A stretch of DNA of 41,542 bases, from assembly GCA_016783865.1 (NCBI GenBank), contig JADHVS010000011.1:1-41542 (forward strand), in the 5' to 3' direction. Below the pieces are notes generated by a model. It was not told the DNA's origin. It worked only from the letters and a program-made list of their open reading frames with translations, and searched no databases. The translations under genes and the position numbers were made by a program. Numbering within the stretch: position 1 is the first letter of the stretch; every line of letters starts with the position of its first letter. Source of the stretch: Bacteroidales bacterium. Its GTDB lineage: Bacteria > Bacteroidota > Bacteroidia > Bacteroidales > SM23-62. Below, in pieces: positions 17,197-27,600 of this stretch.

Positions 17197-19239
17197 ATGA
17201 GAAATCTGTTTGCTCTTGTTATTTCCATAATAATTTGTTCAGGTTGCGCTGAAAAAACAATTGATAAACTTGTTTTGTTTGATCCAGGGCAGCATGATGC
17301 CGGACTTGTGAAATCTGCCAATGAGGACAAGATCTCTATTGAAGATGGCAGGGTCAATATATCGTTTGAGCCTGGTTCGGAATACTCAACCGTTTCATTC
17401 TATCCGGAAGCAGGTACCTGGGATGCATCTGATTATCGTTTTGTTTTTTGCGAGATTGAAAACCTCAGCGAAAAACAGCAATTGGTCGAACTTGGATTCG
17501 GTGATTATGACCTTACGCTTGGCGGGACACTACTCCCACCCGGTGAAAAGAAAATTCTGAAAGCCATTATTTACCGAACGGAGCATCCTGCCTATATCGA
17601 CAGTGTATTTCCGGTAATGCATGGAAAACCGGATGGAGCTTTAAGGGGCTGGATGGCAAGTACATATAGCTCTATTGAATATATAAAACTCTTATTCCCG
17701 CTGGCCGAAAAAGGCGATTTTGTGAAGGTAGGCCAGATATGGCTGGAAGGAGAATATGAACTACTTTCAGAAGATGAGTTGAGGGAAAAATATTATCCTT
17801 TTGTGGATGAATTCGGCCAATATATGTATGCCGACTGGCGCGATAAAATTCATTCTGAAGAAGACCTGAATATTCATGATGAGAAAGAAAACCAGGACCT
17901 GGATGATCATCCGGGCAGTCAGGATTGGAATAAATATGGAGGATGGGAGACCGGTCCTCAGCTGGAAGTAACCGGACGGTTCAGGGTGGAGAAATACGAT
18001 GAAAAATGGTGGTTTGTTGATCCCGATGGAAAACTTTTCTGGTCACACGGATTGGATTGTGTTGAATATGGCACACAGAGCCAGACCAGGATAGACGGAT
18101 GTGAGCAGTACTTTTCATATCTTCCTGAAGAGGGCTCAGAACTTTATGTTGACAGAATCTGGAGGGGAAATGAATATAAAATGTTGAGTTTCCACAAGGT
18201 GAATCTTTTCAGGAAATATGGTGAATCCTGGAGGGAGACCAGTCATGATAAACTTCATAAACGCATGCGCAGCTGGGGGATGAACACCATCGGGAACTGG
18301 TCCGACAGTGATATCTACCTGCAGGACAGGACACCCTATGTGCTTACTGCCTATACCAGAAAGACCGGAGAAATTGCCGATCCTTATGCTGATGGTTTTC
18401 AAGAAGATCTGGAAGCCTCATTGATGACGAGAGAGAAAGAACTGAACGATCCATGGTGTTTAGGTGTATTTGTCGATAATGAACTGAAGTGGGGTGTAAA
18501 GTGGGCTCCCAAAATCCCGGAGCAGATCCAGGTGGCAACGGAAAGTCAGCCAGCCAAATTAGTTTTCGCTGAGCGAATGAAGAAACAATATGGCAGCATT
18601 GAGGCCCTGAATGAGTCATGGAGTAGTTCCTTTGCTGCTTGGGACGGACTATTGAAAAATGATAAAGTCATTCCAGGTGCTGCTGGCGATATGCGCGAAT
18701 TCATGAAAGAATTCACTTCGTTGTATTATTCAAGCTGCCGGGATGCGGTAAAAAAAGTCGCTCCCGACCTGCTGTACCTGGGTTGCCGTATGGACTTCCA
18801 TTTATATCCTGAAGATACATCGCTTAATTATATTATAAAGCTAGCAGCCGACTATTGCGATGTGGTCAGTTTTAACCGGTACAGATATTCTTCTTCTGAA
18901 CTGGTTCCACCCGATGGAGGGGATTATCCTATCATCATTGGCGAATTTCATTTTGGATCGCTGGAGACCGGATTGCTTCAGCCGGGTTTGAGATATGCTG
19001 CCGATAATGATGAGCGGGCTGCCTTTTATGAATTTTTTGTCGGTAGCGCACTTAAGAATCCATACATCGTGGGAACGCACTGGTTCCAGCTCGTTGACCA
19101 GGCCGTCACCGGCCGTCCCGACGGTGAAAACTACCAGGCGGGATTTTTAACGGTCGGGGATGTCCCGCAACAGGAGATCATTGAAAAATCAAGGGAGGTT
19201 GGGTATAATATGTACAAGATCAGGTCTGAAGGAAATTAG
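17197..19239 (+). CDS. GH50-like exo-beta-agarase/galactanase lipoprotein
   Basis: The 680-residue protein has a lipoprotein signal with cysteine 17 (CSGC). An N-terminal beta-sandwich (about 25-230) precedes a TIM barrel that opens with WWFVDPDGKLFWSHGLDCV. Acid/base Glu429 lies in GVFVDNELKWG and nucleophile Glu583 in IIGEFHFGSLETG. The VDNE and GEFHFG pairing is the hallmark of GH50, which contains beta-agarases. Length and two-domain layout agree with that family. In this locus it would cleave beta-1,4-linked galactose in an agar-like or other galactan. Specificity outside classical agarases is poorly known, so the substrate is left open. Confidence 0.8.
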   Translation: MRNLFALVISIIICSGCAEKTIDKLVLFDPGQHDAGLVKSANEDKISIEDGRVNISFEPGSEYSTVSFYPEAGTWDASDYRFVFCEIENLSEKQQLVELGFGDYDLTLGGTLLPPGEKKILKAIIYRTEHPAYIDSVFPVMHGKPDGALRGWMASTYSSIEYIKLLFPLAEKGDFVKVGQIWLEGEYELLSEDELREKYYPFVDEFGQYMYADWRDKIHSEEDLNIHDEKENQDLDDHPGSQDWNKYGGWETGPQLEVTGRFRVEKYDEKWWFVDPDGKLFWSHGLDCVEYGTQSQTRIDGCEQYFSYLPEEGSELYVDRIWRGNEYKMLSFHKVNLFRKYGESWRETSHDKLHKRMRSWGMNTIGNWSDSDIYLQDRTPYVLTAYTRKTGEIADPYADGFQEDLEASLMTREKELNDPWCLGVFVDNELKWGVKWAPKIPEQIQVATESQPAKLVFAERMKKQYGSIEALNESWSSSFAAWDGLLKNDKVIPGAAGDMREFMKEFTSLYYSSCRDAVKKVAPDLLYLGCRMDFHLYPEDTSLNYIIKLAADYCDVVSFNRYRYSSSELVPPDGGDYPIIIGEFHFGSLETGLLQPGLRYAADNDERAAFYEFFVGSALKNPYIVGTHWFQLVDQAVTGRPDGENYQAGFLTVGDVPQQEIIEKSREVGYNMYKIRSEGN

Positions 19240-19276
19240 AACGAATCATTAAATCTAAATATTTGGAGGAGAACCC

Positions 19277-20920
19277 ATGAAAAGTATTACAATTTTAATC
19301 TTAGCATGTTTTGCAGCTTTACTTATTGGCTGTAATTCAAATGTTCATGAGTATTATGTTAGTAATTCCGGTGATGATGCAGCATCAGGTACATCACCTG
19401 GCAAGGCATGGAAAAGCATCGAAAAGGTAAATGAAACAACATTTAAACCGGGCGATAAAATTTTGTTTGAAGGTGGTGAATCCTTTACCGGTGCGCTGAA
19501 ATTTGATATTGAGGACAGCGGCACCCCCGATAATCCTGTAACTGTCACCTCTTTCGGTGAGGGCCGCGCGACGATCAGTTCTGGCAGTGAAACAGGCCTT
19601 CTCGCCGTAAATACATCAGGAATGGTCGTGGAAGAATTGAATTTTATTGGTGCCGGTGTAATAGATGGAGAAAACTTCAGTGGTATCCATTTCTACACAG
19701 ACCTCGATACCGTTAAACCAGAGTTCATCCGGATTAATAATGTTGAGGTGAGCGGTTATCGCTGGGATGGGATCAGTATTCAAGGTGAGAGGAAAAAAGG
19801 AAGCAGCGGCTACAGGGACGTCAGGATTACACATGCCGTAGTTCGTGATGGTGGTGATAAAGGGATCGCAATCGGGGGAACGATGCCTGAAGGGGATTGG
19901 GGGCATAAGGATATTTACATTGGTAACTGCAAAGTTTATAATATCAGGGGTATTTCAGGAAAATCCGGGCACAGTGGGAACGGGATCATTGTTTCTCAGT
20001 TGGACGGTGGTGTCATTGAGTATTGTGTGGTCTATAATAATGGCGAATTTTCCGATGACATGAACAGTGGCGGACCTATTGGAATATGGGCCTGGGATTC
20101 CCGCAATGTTGTGTTCCAGTTCAATGAGGCTTACGAAAACAAAACCGGCAACAGGGCCGATGGGGGTGGATTTGACCTGGACGGGGGCTGTGTTAATTGT
20201 ATAATGCAGTACAACTATTCGCATGATAACCATGGAGGAGGTTATGGAATTTACCAGTATAGGGGAGCGAGGGAATTTAAAGGAAATATTTTTCGGTATA
20301 ATATCAGCGAAAATGACGGTATAACCAACAAACATGGTGGGATAAACCTTTGGTCGACCAATTCATCAGGCGGAATGCAGGATACAAAGATTTATAACAA
20401 CACCATATATGTCTCGGAGAATACAGTTGGTGCTGCCATTGAAGACTTTCCGGATGTGCAGGGCGAATGCTATATATACAATACACAAGTGTATAACAAC
20501 ATTTTTGTTGGTCCGCCGGGCAAAGAGCTTGTCAAGATCCTTAATCCAAGTGAAGAATGGATATTTAAGAATAACTGCTATTATTCTTATGGTGATAAAA
20601 TTGAAATCATTTGGGGAGACGAAATTTATTCGAGCCTGGATGAATGGCGTGCAGCAACCGGTCAGGAAAGGCATAATGATTCGGATGTTGGATTTGAGAT
20701 TGATCCGGAACTTGCTGATCCAGGAAATGGGGGGACTATTGGTGATGCCCATCAGCTTGGTACGCTGGGTGCATACATGCTGAAACAAAGCTCTCCTCTT
20801 ATTGACCGTGGATTAGATATCAAGACTGAATTTGGTTTTGATGTGGGTCCCCGGGATTATTTCGGTACACCGGTGCCTGTAAATGAGAAATTTGATGTTG
20901 GGGCTGCAGAAAATAAATAA
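19277..20920 (+). CDS. Right-handed parallel beta-helix lipoprotein
   Basis: The 547-residue protein has a lipoprotein signal with cysteine 19 (LLIGC). It starts with YYVSNSGDDAASGTSPGKAW, the typical opening of secreted right-handed beta-helix proteins. Repeated short strands follow (IRINNVEVSGYRWDGISI, IYIGNCKVYNI, VVFQFNEAYEN). The C-terminus ends with FDVGAAE, also usual for this group. Related folds include polysaccharide lyases, pectinases and GH families such as GH110 and GH120, but no catalytic set can be assigned. It is unusual here in having a clear GGAGG ribosome-binding site about 10 bases before the ATG. Confidence 0.8.
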   Translation: MKSITILILACFAALLIGCNSNVHEYYVSNSGDDAASGTSPGKAWKSIEKVNETTFKPGDKILFEGGESFTGALKFDIEDSGTPDNPVTVTSFGEGRATISSGSETGLLAVNTSGMVVEELNFIGAGVIDGENFSGIHFYTDLDTVKPEFIRINNVEVSGYRWDGISIQGERKKGSSGYRDVRITHAVVRDGGDKGIAIGGTMPEGDWGHKDIYIGNCKVYNIRGISGKSGHSGNGIIVSQLDGGVIEYCVVYNNGEFSDDMNSGGPIGIWAWDSRNVVFQFNEAYENKTGNRADGGGFDLDGGCVNCIMQYNYSHDNHGGGYGIYQYRGAREFKGNIFRYNISENDGITNKHGGINLWSTNSSGGMQDTKIYNNTIYVSENTVGAAIEDFPDVQGECYIYNTQVYNNIFVGPPGKELVKILNPSEEWIFKNNCYYSYGDKIEIIWGDEIYSSLDEWRAATGQERHNDSDVGFEIDPELADPGNGGTIGDAHQLGTLGAYMLKQSSPLIDRGLDIKTEFGFDVGPRDYFGTPVPVNEKFDVGAAENK

Positions 20921-20935
20921 TATTAAGATTTCTTT

Positions 20936-22261
20936 ATGGTTACAGGACCGTTACTAATAGTCATATTCCTGCTTTCAATATTATTATTGCTGTTTATAAT
21001 TATCAAGCTAAAGGTCAATCCCTTCCTGGCTTTATTACTGATTTGTATCCTTACAGGATTTGCCGTCAGGATGCCTGCCGATGAAATAACTGCCAATACA
21101 ATCACTGGCTTCGGTAATACATTAAAAGGAATTGGTATTGTGATCGGATTGGGTATCGTTCTCGGTAAATTATTGTCAAAGTCGGGGGCTGCCGAAACGA
21201 TTTCAAGGAGCCTCATTAACAGGGTAGGGAAAAGGAATGCCCCCATTGCACTTTCCATTACAGGACTGCTTGTTTCTATTCCGGTATTTTTCGATGCGGG
21301 ATTTGTTATTTTGAGTTCGCTTGTTAAAAACATCGGCCGCATTACAAAGATTCCTCTGGTTACTTTATTTACTGCTCTTGCAATCGGACTGATCGTTTCG
21401 CATAACATGATTGTTCCAACACCGGGCCCCGTTGATGTAGGGGAATCACTCAAACTGAGCTTTGGCTCATTCGCTTTCTGGGCTATCATTGTATCTGTCC
21501 CTGCAGTTCTGGTCGGAGGATTGCTATACGGACGTATTATTGGCAGATCAAAAAGTGCCGCCATCCCGGAAAAAGGAGAGGAGGTCGTGGATCTGGAAGA
21601 ACAGAAATTACCGGGAGCATTCCGCTCATATTTTTCACTGTTACTACCGATCATTCTCATTCTTACGGGAAACATAATGAATCTTTTTATCCAGGAAGGC
21701 ACATGGTTTTATAAAATGTTTGCTTTTATCGGGGATAAGAATATTGCGCTGCTGGCCAGTGTATTTGTGGCAATCGTATTGCTCAGAAAATATATCGTAC
21801 AGGAAACGAACTCCCTTATCATCGAAGCAGCCGAAGCTTCGGGAATGATTTTACTGATTACCGGTGCAGGAGGAGCCTTTGGTTATATTGTTGATCAGAG
21901 CGGAATTGGAGAATATCTGGTGACTTCAATGACTGAACTGAATATCCCATTACTGGTGACCTGCTTTCTACTCGCAGCCATCCTGCGTGGAGCGCAGGGC
22001 TCATCCACAGTTTCCCTTGTGGCGACATCATCTATCCTGGGACCTGTAATTCTCCAGTCAGGGATCTCTCCTTTGATGGCAGGGCTGGCTATTTGTTCTG
22101 GCGGAATATGCCTGTCCTTGCCCAATGATTCGGCTTTTTGGGTGGTGTCGAGGTTTTCAGGTATGACCGTCCAGCAAACATTAAAATCGTGGACATTGGG
22201 AAGTACACTGGCCGGGTTGGTTGGTCTGATTGTAATATTGATCATCAATAGTATTTTTTGA
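20936..22261 (+). CDS. GntP-family permease
   Basis: The 441-residue integral membrane protein has about 12 hydrophobic segments. It shows GntP features: an N-terminal VNPFLALLLICILTG segment, FGNTLKGIGIVIGLG, and SIPVFFDAGFVIL. The SHNMIVPTPGPVDV loop and the RGAQGSSTVSLVATSS segment are also typical. GntP carriers import gluconate, other sugar acids, glycerate or related carboxylates by proton symport. Its presence beside an exported FAD oxidoreductase suggests uptake of an oxidised sugar. It lies 15 bases after the beta-helix gene and is the last gene before a promoter-sized gap. Confidence 0.92.
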   Translation: MVTGPLLIVIFLLSILLLLFIIIKLKVNPFLALLLICILTGFAVRMPADEITANTITGFGNTLKGIGIVIGLGIVLGKLLSKSGAAETISRSLINRVGKRNAPIALSITGLLVSIPVFFDAGFVILSSLVKNIGRITKIPLVTLFTALAIGLIVSHNMIVPTPGPVDVGESLKLSFGSFAFWAIIVSVPAVLVGGLLYGRIIGRSKSAAIPEKGEEVVDLEEQKLPGAFRSYFSLLLPIILILTGNIMNLFIQEGTWFYKMFAFIGDKNIALLASVFVAIVLLRKYIVQETNSLIIEAAEASGMILLITGAGGAFGYIVDQSGIGEYLVTSMTELNIPLLVTCFLLAAILRGAQGSSTVSLVATSSILGPVILQSGISPLMAGLAICSGGICLSLPNDSAFWVVSRFSGMTVQQTLKSWTLGSTLAGLVGLIVILIINSIF

Positions 22262-22323
22262 AATGCGATGGATCAGTATAATTCTCAGTATTTTGCATCC
22301 GGGAATTAGTCTATATATTAACA

Positions 22324-22340
22324 TGAAACAAGTTGTTTCA
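22324..22340. promoter_or_regulatory. Candidate operator dyad
   Basis: TGAAACAAGTTGTTTCA is a perfect 8-bp-arm palindrome around one central base. It is the sharpest dyad in the 275-base gap between the GntP gene and the FAS1/Sus operon. It sits about 100 bases before the predicted -33 box, so it could bind an activator or remote repressor. No regulator gene is in the window to match it with. Confidence 0.4.
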
Positions 22341-22440
22341 AACAAAATGTTTTCTCTGTATTTTAAAGCAAATGCAATCTGCTACCTGGAGCCATTTTAT
22401 TAAGAATTGAACTAAATAATCCAGACCTTTCTTCCAAATA

Positions 22441-22471
22441 TTGATTTAGTGCAAAAAAAATCTTAATTTAG
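22441..22471 (+). promoter_or_regulatory. Predicted Bacteroidota promoter for the FAS1/Sus operon
   Basis: TTG at 22441-22443 is separated by 20 bases from TAATTTAG at 22464-22471. This resembles the Bacteroidota -33 TTTG and -7 TAnnTTTG arrangement, with the last G-side position one base off. Transcription would start near 22478 and give a leader of about 60 bases. It is the only substantial gap between the GntP gene and the downstream operon, so a promoter here is expected. Confidence 0.55.
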
Positions 22472-22483
22472 AGCTGTAATATT

Positions 22484-22502
22484 AAATGTATTTATTACAT
22501 TT
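22484..22502. promoter_or_regulatory. Dyad in predicted leader
   Basis: AAATGTA and TACATTT form 7-bp arms around TTTAT, just after the predicted transcription start and about 35 bases before the FAS1 start codon. It could be a repressor site or a weak leader hairpin. AT-rich chance dyads are common, so support is modest. Confidence 0.3.
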
Positions 22503-22536
22503 ATAAACACTAATTAAAACCTCAACCGGTACCACG

Positions 22537-24672
22537 ATGAAAATTCGCTGGGTTCATATTATCGGTTTGCTCCTACTGCCAATAATCTTTGTATTTGAAA
22601 GCTGTGAAAAAAAGTTTGATGAGTATTATCAGGTCCCTGATGATCTTATCGGTACCGTACTGGATGTGCTTGAGGAGGATGGTAATTATACCCAGTTTAT
22701 AAAGGCTGTTGAACTGGTGGAGTATGATGATGTGCTCGGTAAAACAGGGAATTTTACCGTTTTTGTTCCTGATGATGCTGCGTTCACAGAATTCTTCTCA
22801 GAATACGGTTACACCTCGCTGGAGGACATCCCCGATGAAGAACTGGAAGGGATCGTGTATTACCACATCATTTTCTGGGCATATTCGAAGTTCATGCTTT
22901 TATATGGTCTGGGTGTGCAGGATGTAACCATCGAGTACAGTACTCTGAACTTCAAAAAACCCACAAGGTATGTACCGCCCACTACCCTTGAGTATGATAC
23001 AATCGGCCGGAAGTATAATGTCTATCATGAACCAAAATTTATTCCGGTTTATTCAGATGAGATGTTTTCAGAATTGGAAGAGGATGCCTCTGTGAATTAT
23101 TCATTTCTATATCCCGGAAGTGTTTTCGGTGGCTTCCATGTTGACCGGGCTGAAGTTGTTGAATACGATGTCCCAGCCCAGAATGGATGGATACACAAGA
23201 TCGACAAGGTTCTTATACCCCCGGATAATCATGATCAAATTCTGGAGAAAAGGGAAGAATTCAGTATTTACAGAGAATTGCTTGAGAAAAACACCTTTTA
23301 CCAGTACAGTAGTAGCTATACAACGGCCCAGGACAATGAAGGTGATGTCGATGAGGACGGGGAGCTGGATTCATTGTTCCTGAAGATGAACAGCATTTTT
23401 CCTTTTGGAGCTTCATTGGACATCGAGAATGTATTATATGACGGACAGCAGAATATCCTGACCCTTTTTGCTCCTACCAACCAGGCCCTGCAGGATTTTA
23501 TGGCGGAACGGACGACGGGATATAATACCATAAACCAGATCGGTGAGTTCTGGATAAACTGGTATTTGGCGCACTATATTGGCGTCAACTATTGGCCATC
23601 CGGATTCAACAACCTTACAGAAGACTGGACCTGGGACCTTACATCCTCACTAGTGGATTGCAATATAACTGAAAGTGACATACACTATATCGAGGTAGCA
23701 AGTAATGGACCATTCTGCGGGATCAACAAGTACTTCCTTCCGAAAATATTTGAATCAATAGCTCAGCCGATCTTCGGTAACAGCGAGTATGAATGGTTCT
23801 GCAATATGCTGGTGTTTTACCTTGCCGACAGGTTACTCAATGAAGAGAACCTCGAGTTTACCTTGTTTGCGCCTACAAATACTGCAATTCAGAAGGCAGG
23901 TTATATTTTCAGGGGAGGATTAGGGGGATACGGATTATATGGTCCGGACCCGTTTTATCCCATTTCAAGAAAGGAGGCAACAGACATCGTGAATTCACAT
24001 ATAATTTTTGGTGAGCTATCCGGGAGCGATTTCGAGGAGGGTACTTTTATTGAGACCTCACAAAGTACTTTTCTTGCTGTGGACAACGATGGGATCTATG
24101 CTGGTGGCGACGTGACACCATCAAAAATAGGTGATTCGGAAATTGTCAGTGGCAAGGGTATCGTATATGAGATTGACAGGATGCTGGTGGCTCCTAACAC
24201 TTCTATATTTGAAGTTATTACTGATCCGGCCAACTTCCCGCAATACCAGAAGTTTTATCAGTTATGTTACACTTCGGGTTTAATAGTGCTGGATAGCGAA
24301 AACAGGCCACAAAGCCTCGATAATGTCTCTGTAGGAACCTCGTATAGTTGCTTTATTCCAACCAATGAGGCCCTGGAGGCAGGTATTGCAAACGGATCGA
24401 TACCTGCTGAATCGGATTCAATTCAGCAATTTCTGCAGTATCATTTTGTTGAAGGTGTGATCTTCCCTGATGGAGAAAAATCCGGGATATTCAATACGAC
24501 AAGAATTGATGAGGAAAGCGGCTACCTGTTCAATACTATTGAAATTTTGAATCAAAAATATGACCTGAGAATTAAGGATAACCTGGGAAACATCAGAAGT
24601 GTTGTAACCCCCAATCACATAGTGGAAGATGGAGTGATCCACCAGATTGATTCATATCTGCTGTTTAAATAA
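22537..24672 (+). CDS. Four-domain FAS1 (fasciclin) lipoprotein
   Basis: The 711-residue protein has a lipoprotein-like signal with cysteine 23 (VFESC). Four FAS1 units can be traced by their conserved boxes. The first is FTVFVPDDAAFTEF with YYHIIFW and WIHKIDKVLIP. The second is LTLFAPTNQALQDF. The third is FTLFAPTNTAIQ with GIVYEIDRMLVAP. The fourth is YSCFIPTNEALEA with GVIHQIDSYLLF. FAS1 domains mediate adhesion or ligand binding. Here the gene comes first in an operon just before SusC, which suggests a surface-exposed accessory for glycan or protein capture. No enzyme motif is visible. Confidence 0.88.
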   Translation: MKIRWVHIIGLLLLPIIFVFESCEKKFDEYYQVPDDLIGTVLDVLEEDGNYTQFIKAVELVEYDDVLGKTGNFTVFVPDDAAFTEFFSEYGYTSLEDIPDEELEGIVYYHIIFWAYSKFMLLYGLGVQDVTIEYSTLNFKKPTRYVPPTTLEYDTIGRKYNVYHEPKFIPVYSDEMFSELEEDASVNYSFLYPGSVFGGFHVDRAEVVEYDVPAQNGWIHKIDKVLIPPDNHDQILEKREEFSIYRELLEKNTFYQYSSSYTTAQDNEGDVDEDGELDSLFLKMNSIFPFGASLDIENVLYDGQQNILTLFAPTNQALQDFMAERTTGYNTINQIGEFWINWYLAHYIGVNYWPSGFNNLTEDWTWDLTSSLVDCNITESDIHYIEVASNGPFCGINKYFLPKIFESIAQPIFGNSEYEWFCNMLVFYLADRLLNEENLEFTLFAPTNTAIQKAGYIFRGGLGGYGLYGPDPFYPISRKEATDIVNSHIIFGELSGSDFEEGTFIETSQSTFLAVDNDGIYAGGDVTPSKIGDSEIVSGKGIVYEIDRMLVAPNTSIFEVITDPANFPQYQKFYQLCYTSGLIVLDSENRPQSLDNVSVGTSYSCFIPTNEALEAGIANGSIPAESDSIQQFLQYHFVEGVIFPDGEKSGIFNTTRIDEESGYLFNTIEILNQKYDLRIKDNLGNIRSVVTPNHIVEDGVIHQIDSYLLFK

Positions 24673-24682
24673 ACACGGTATT

Positions 24683-27600
24683 ATGTTGAGTAAATTCTAT
24701 ATCGTTTTTTTGATTTTAATGCTGGCCAGTCTCTATACCTATAGCCAGGATCCCACAGTCCTTAAAGGTAAGGTTGTTGATGATGTAACAGGAGAAGCTT
24801 TAATAGGTGTTACTGTAATCGAAATAAATGAACTGAACAGGTCATTAAACGGCACGGTGACCGATTTAAACGGGAACTTCGCCCTGAGACTTTCCAGTTC
24901 GAATACGATGGTTAAAATATCTTACATCGGGTTCAAAACAGAAGAGCATACCATATCCGGACAAACTTATCTGGATATTAGCCTGGAAGAAGAAACCCAA
25001 CTCCTTGACGAGGTAGTGGTAACTGCTGAAGGTAAGAAAATAGGCGGATTAAATCCCGTATCTGAAAGGGATCTCACCAGTGCCGTATCAACAATCGAAA
25101 TGAAGGAGCTTGAAGAAGTAAAGGTTTCTTCTGTAGCTGAGATGTTGCAAGGCCGTGCAAGTAATGTTGATATTTCCCTTGCGTCGGGAGATCCGGGAGC
25201 TGGTATGTCAGTAAGGATAAGGGGTACGGCCTCAATAAGCGGTTCCAATCAACCCCTGATTGTGGTAGACGGTGTTCCGTTTGAAATTGTACTGGACAAT
25301 GACTTTAATTTTTCTGCCGTCACACAGGAGCAGTTCAGCGGCCTCCTGAATATGGCTCCCGAAGATATTCTTACCATACAGATCCTTAAGGATGCTGCTG
25401 CAACAGCAGTTTGGGGCTCAAGGGGCGCCAATGGTGTGCTGCTTATTGAAACAAAAAGGGGCATAAAGGGGAAGACTAGTTTCGATTACCTGTACAAGAT
25501 GAGTATTTATCAGCAACCCAAGTCAATTCCGTTACTTAACGGTGATTCCTATTCCATGCTTATGCTTGAGGGGATTTTGAATTCCGGGTCCACGGAGATC
25601 CCACAGGAACTTGCATATAATAAGAATTGGGAGGAATACTATAATTACTCACAGAATACAAACTGGCTGAATGAAATAACTCAGACCGGAGTTGCACACG
25701 ACCATAATTTCTCACTGATGGGTGGAGGTGAAAGTGCTCTTTACAGGTTTTCGCTGGGATACCTGGATCAGGAAGGGACCACAAAAGGAACTCATTTCAC
25801 AAGATTTACATCACGGTTTAACCTCGACTACCATGTTTCACGAAAGTTGCTTTTTTCCGGAGATCTATCCTATGCGTATTCGGATAATGATCTGGCCTAT
25901 AGAGAAAGCGAAGAACATTACAAAGATTACAGGGGAGTTCGTCAATTAGCCTATATCAAGGCACCCAATATGAGTATTTATGATTTCAATCCTGAAGGCA
26001 ATCTATCGGATAATTATTTTTCACCGGGTGAGAACTTCCAGGGATCGGGATCCCGGTGGTATAATCCGGTAGCCATGGCAAACGAATCCACCTGGAACCA
26101 GAATCAACATCGTTTGAGAACAAAGCTTCATTTTAAGTATAATATTCTGGATGATCTGGTTTTTCAGAGTTTTGTTGCCTATGATATAGATAACCAGTTG
26201 GAGAATAGATTCCTGCCACAAACAGTTACAGGTCTTCACTGGACATCCACGTTTGTTAATCTTGCATCAGGTATGGATTACCAAAGTTCTGTCCTGGAAA
26301 GCCAGACACAACTGGTCCACACTTTTCTGCGTGGCAGCAAGCATAAGCTTACCTCCATGATCGCATTTACCCTCTCAGATAAAAAGAACCAATGGTATTA
26401 TGGCAGTACATCAAATATGCCGTCTTCATATCTTATCAATTATGCTCAACCAGCTCCAATCTACTGGATAGGTGACGGCTATAGCCAGAACCGGATGATA
26501 GCTTTCCTGGGATTCGCACATTACAGTCTGCTGGACAGATACCTGATCCAGTTCAATATACGAAGAGAGGGTTCATCACGGTTTGGTTATGAATCCAGAT
26601 GGGGTACCTTCCCCTCTATTTCTGTTGCCTACAGAATATCATCTGAGCCATTTATGAACGGCATTGAGTTTCTAAATGATCTGAAGCTGAGGTATAGTTA
26701 CGGTGTAAACGGTAACCAGCCCAGCGGGAGTTACGGGTATTTCAATCTCTACAGCACCGGACAGGAGTATATTGATATGGCCGTTGTAATCCCGACCAAC
26801 CTGCAACTCGATCATTTCCGTTGGGAGAAGAACTCACAGATCAATTACGGACTCGATCTTTTTGCATTTAAAAATTACCTGGAATTTCATTTCGATGTAT
26901 ATAATCAACACAGTAAGGATCTGATCTGGGAAAATCTTAGATTGCCTTCCACTTCGGGTTTTTCAAATATTACCAGGAACTGGGGATCAATGGATAATAA
27001 GGGCTGGGAGGTCATGTTTGCTACAGATATCCTAAGGAGGGAAAAGTTCAATTTCAATGTCAATTTCAATATTGCGCATAACGAAAATAAGATTACCGAG
27101 ATCCCTGAGAATTTCGATTTCGAATTCGGATCTGAGGCCATTAACGGGGAATATGCCCGAAGAGCAGTTGAAGGCCATCCAATAGGCTCATTCTACGGAT
27201 TCAAATATTTAGGTGTATATCCGACCGATGCCGATGCTACAGCACATGACGCAGTCGGGAACATAATATATGATATGGGGGGATATCCACTGTACATGAG
27301 GTATGGAAATGCGGATGGGTATCGATTCAGAGGTGGGGATGCGATTTATCAGGACATCAATCACGATGGCTTGATAAATGAACTGGATATCGTAAAGCTG
27401 GGTGATTCAAATCCAAGATTCCTGGGAGGATTCGGTTCCAAATTGACCTGGGGAAACTTCATTACCACATTTTTCTTTCATTACCGACTGGGACAAGACA
27501 TTGTTAACAAAACCAAAATGAACAATGAGAATATGTATTACAGGTATAACCAGAGCGTATCAGTGCTTAACCGCTGGAGAAGGCAGGGAGATATTACTGA

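Noticed and set aside
20366..20788. 140-codon - strand and 124-codon + strand frames inside the beta-helix gene
   Set aside because: Both lie fully within the well-supported beta-helix gene, lack signals or family motifs, and are shadows in other frames.
20923..21702. 259-codon open frame on the - strand
   Set aside because: It is antisense to the GntP permease gene, whose + strand product has clear family motifs and membrane segments. The reverse product is low in recognisable structure and is explained by codon bias of the real gene.
24647..24682. Upstream ATG for the first SusC
   Set aside because: It overlaps the FAS1 gene and adds a polar cysteine-rich segment before a normal signal peptide; ATG 24683 gives the expected N-terminus.
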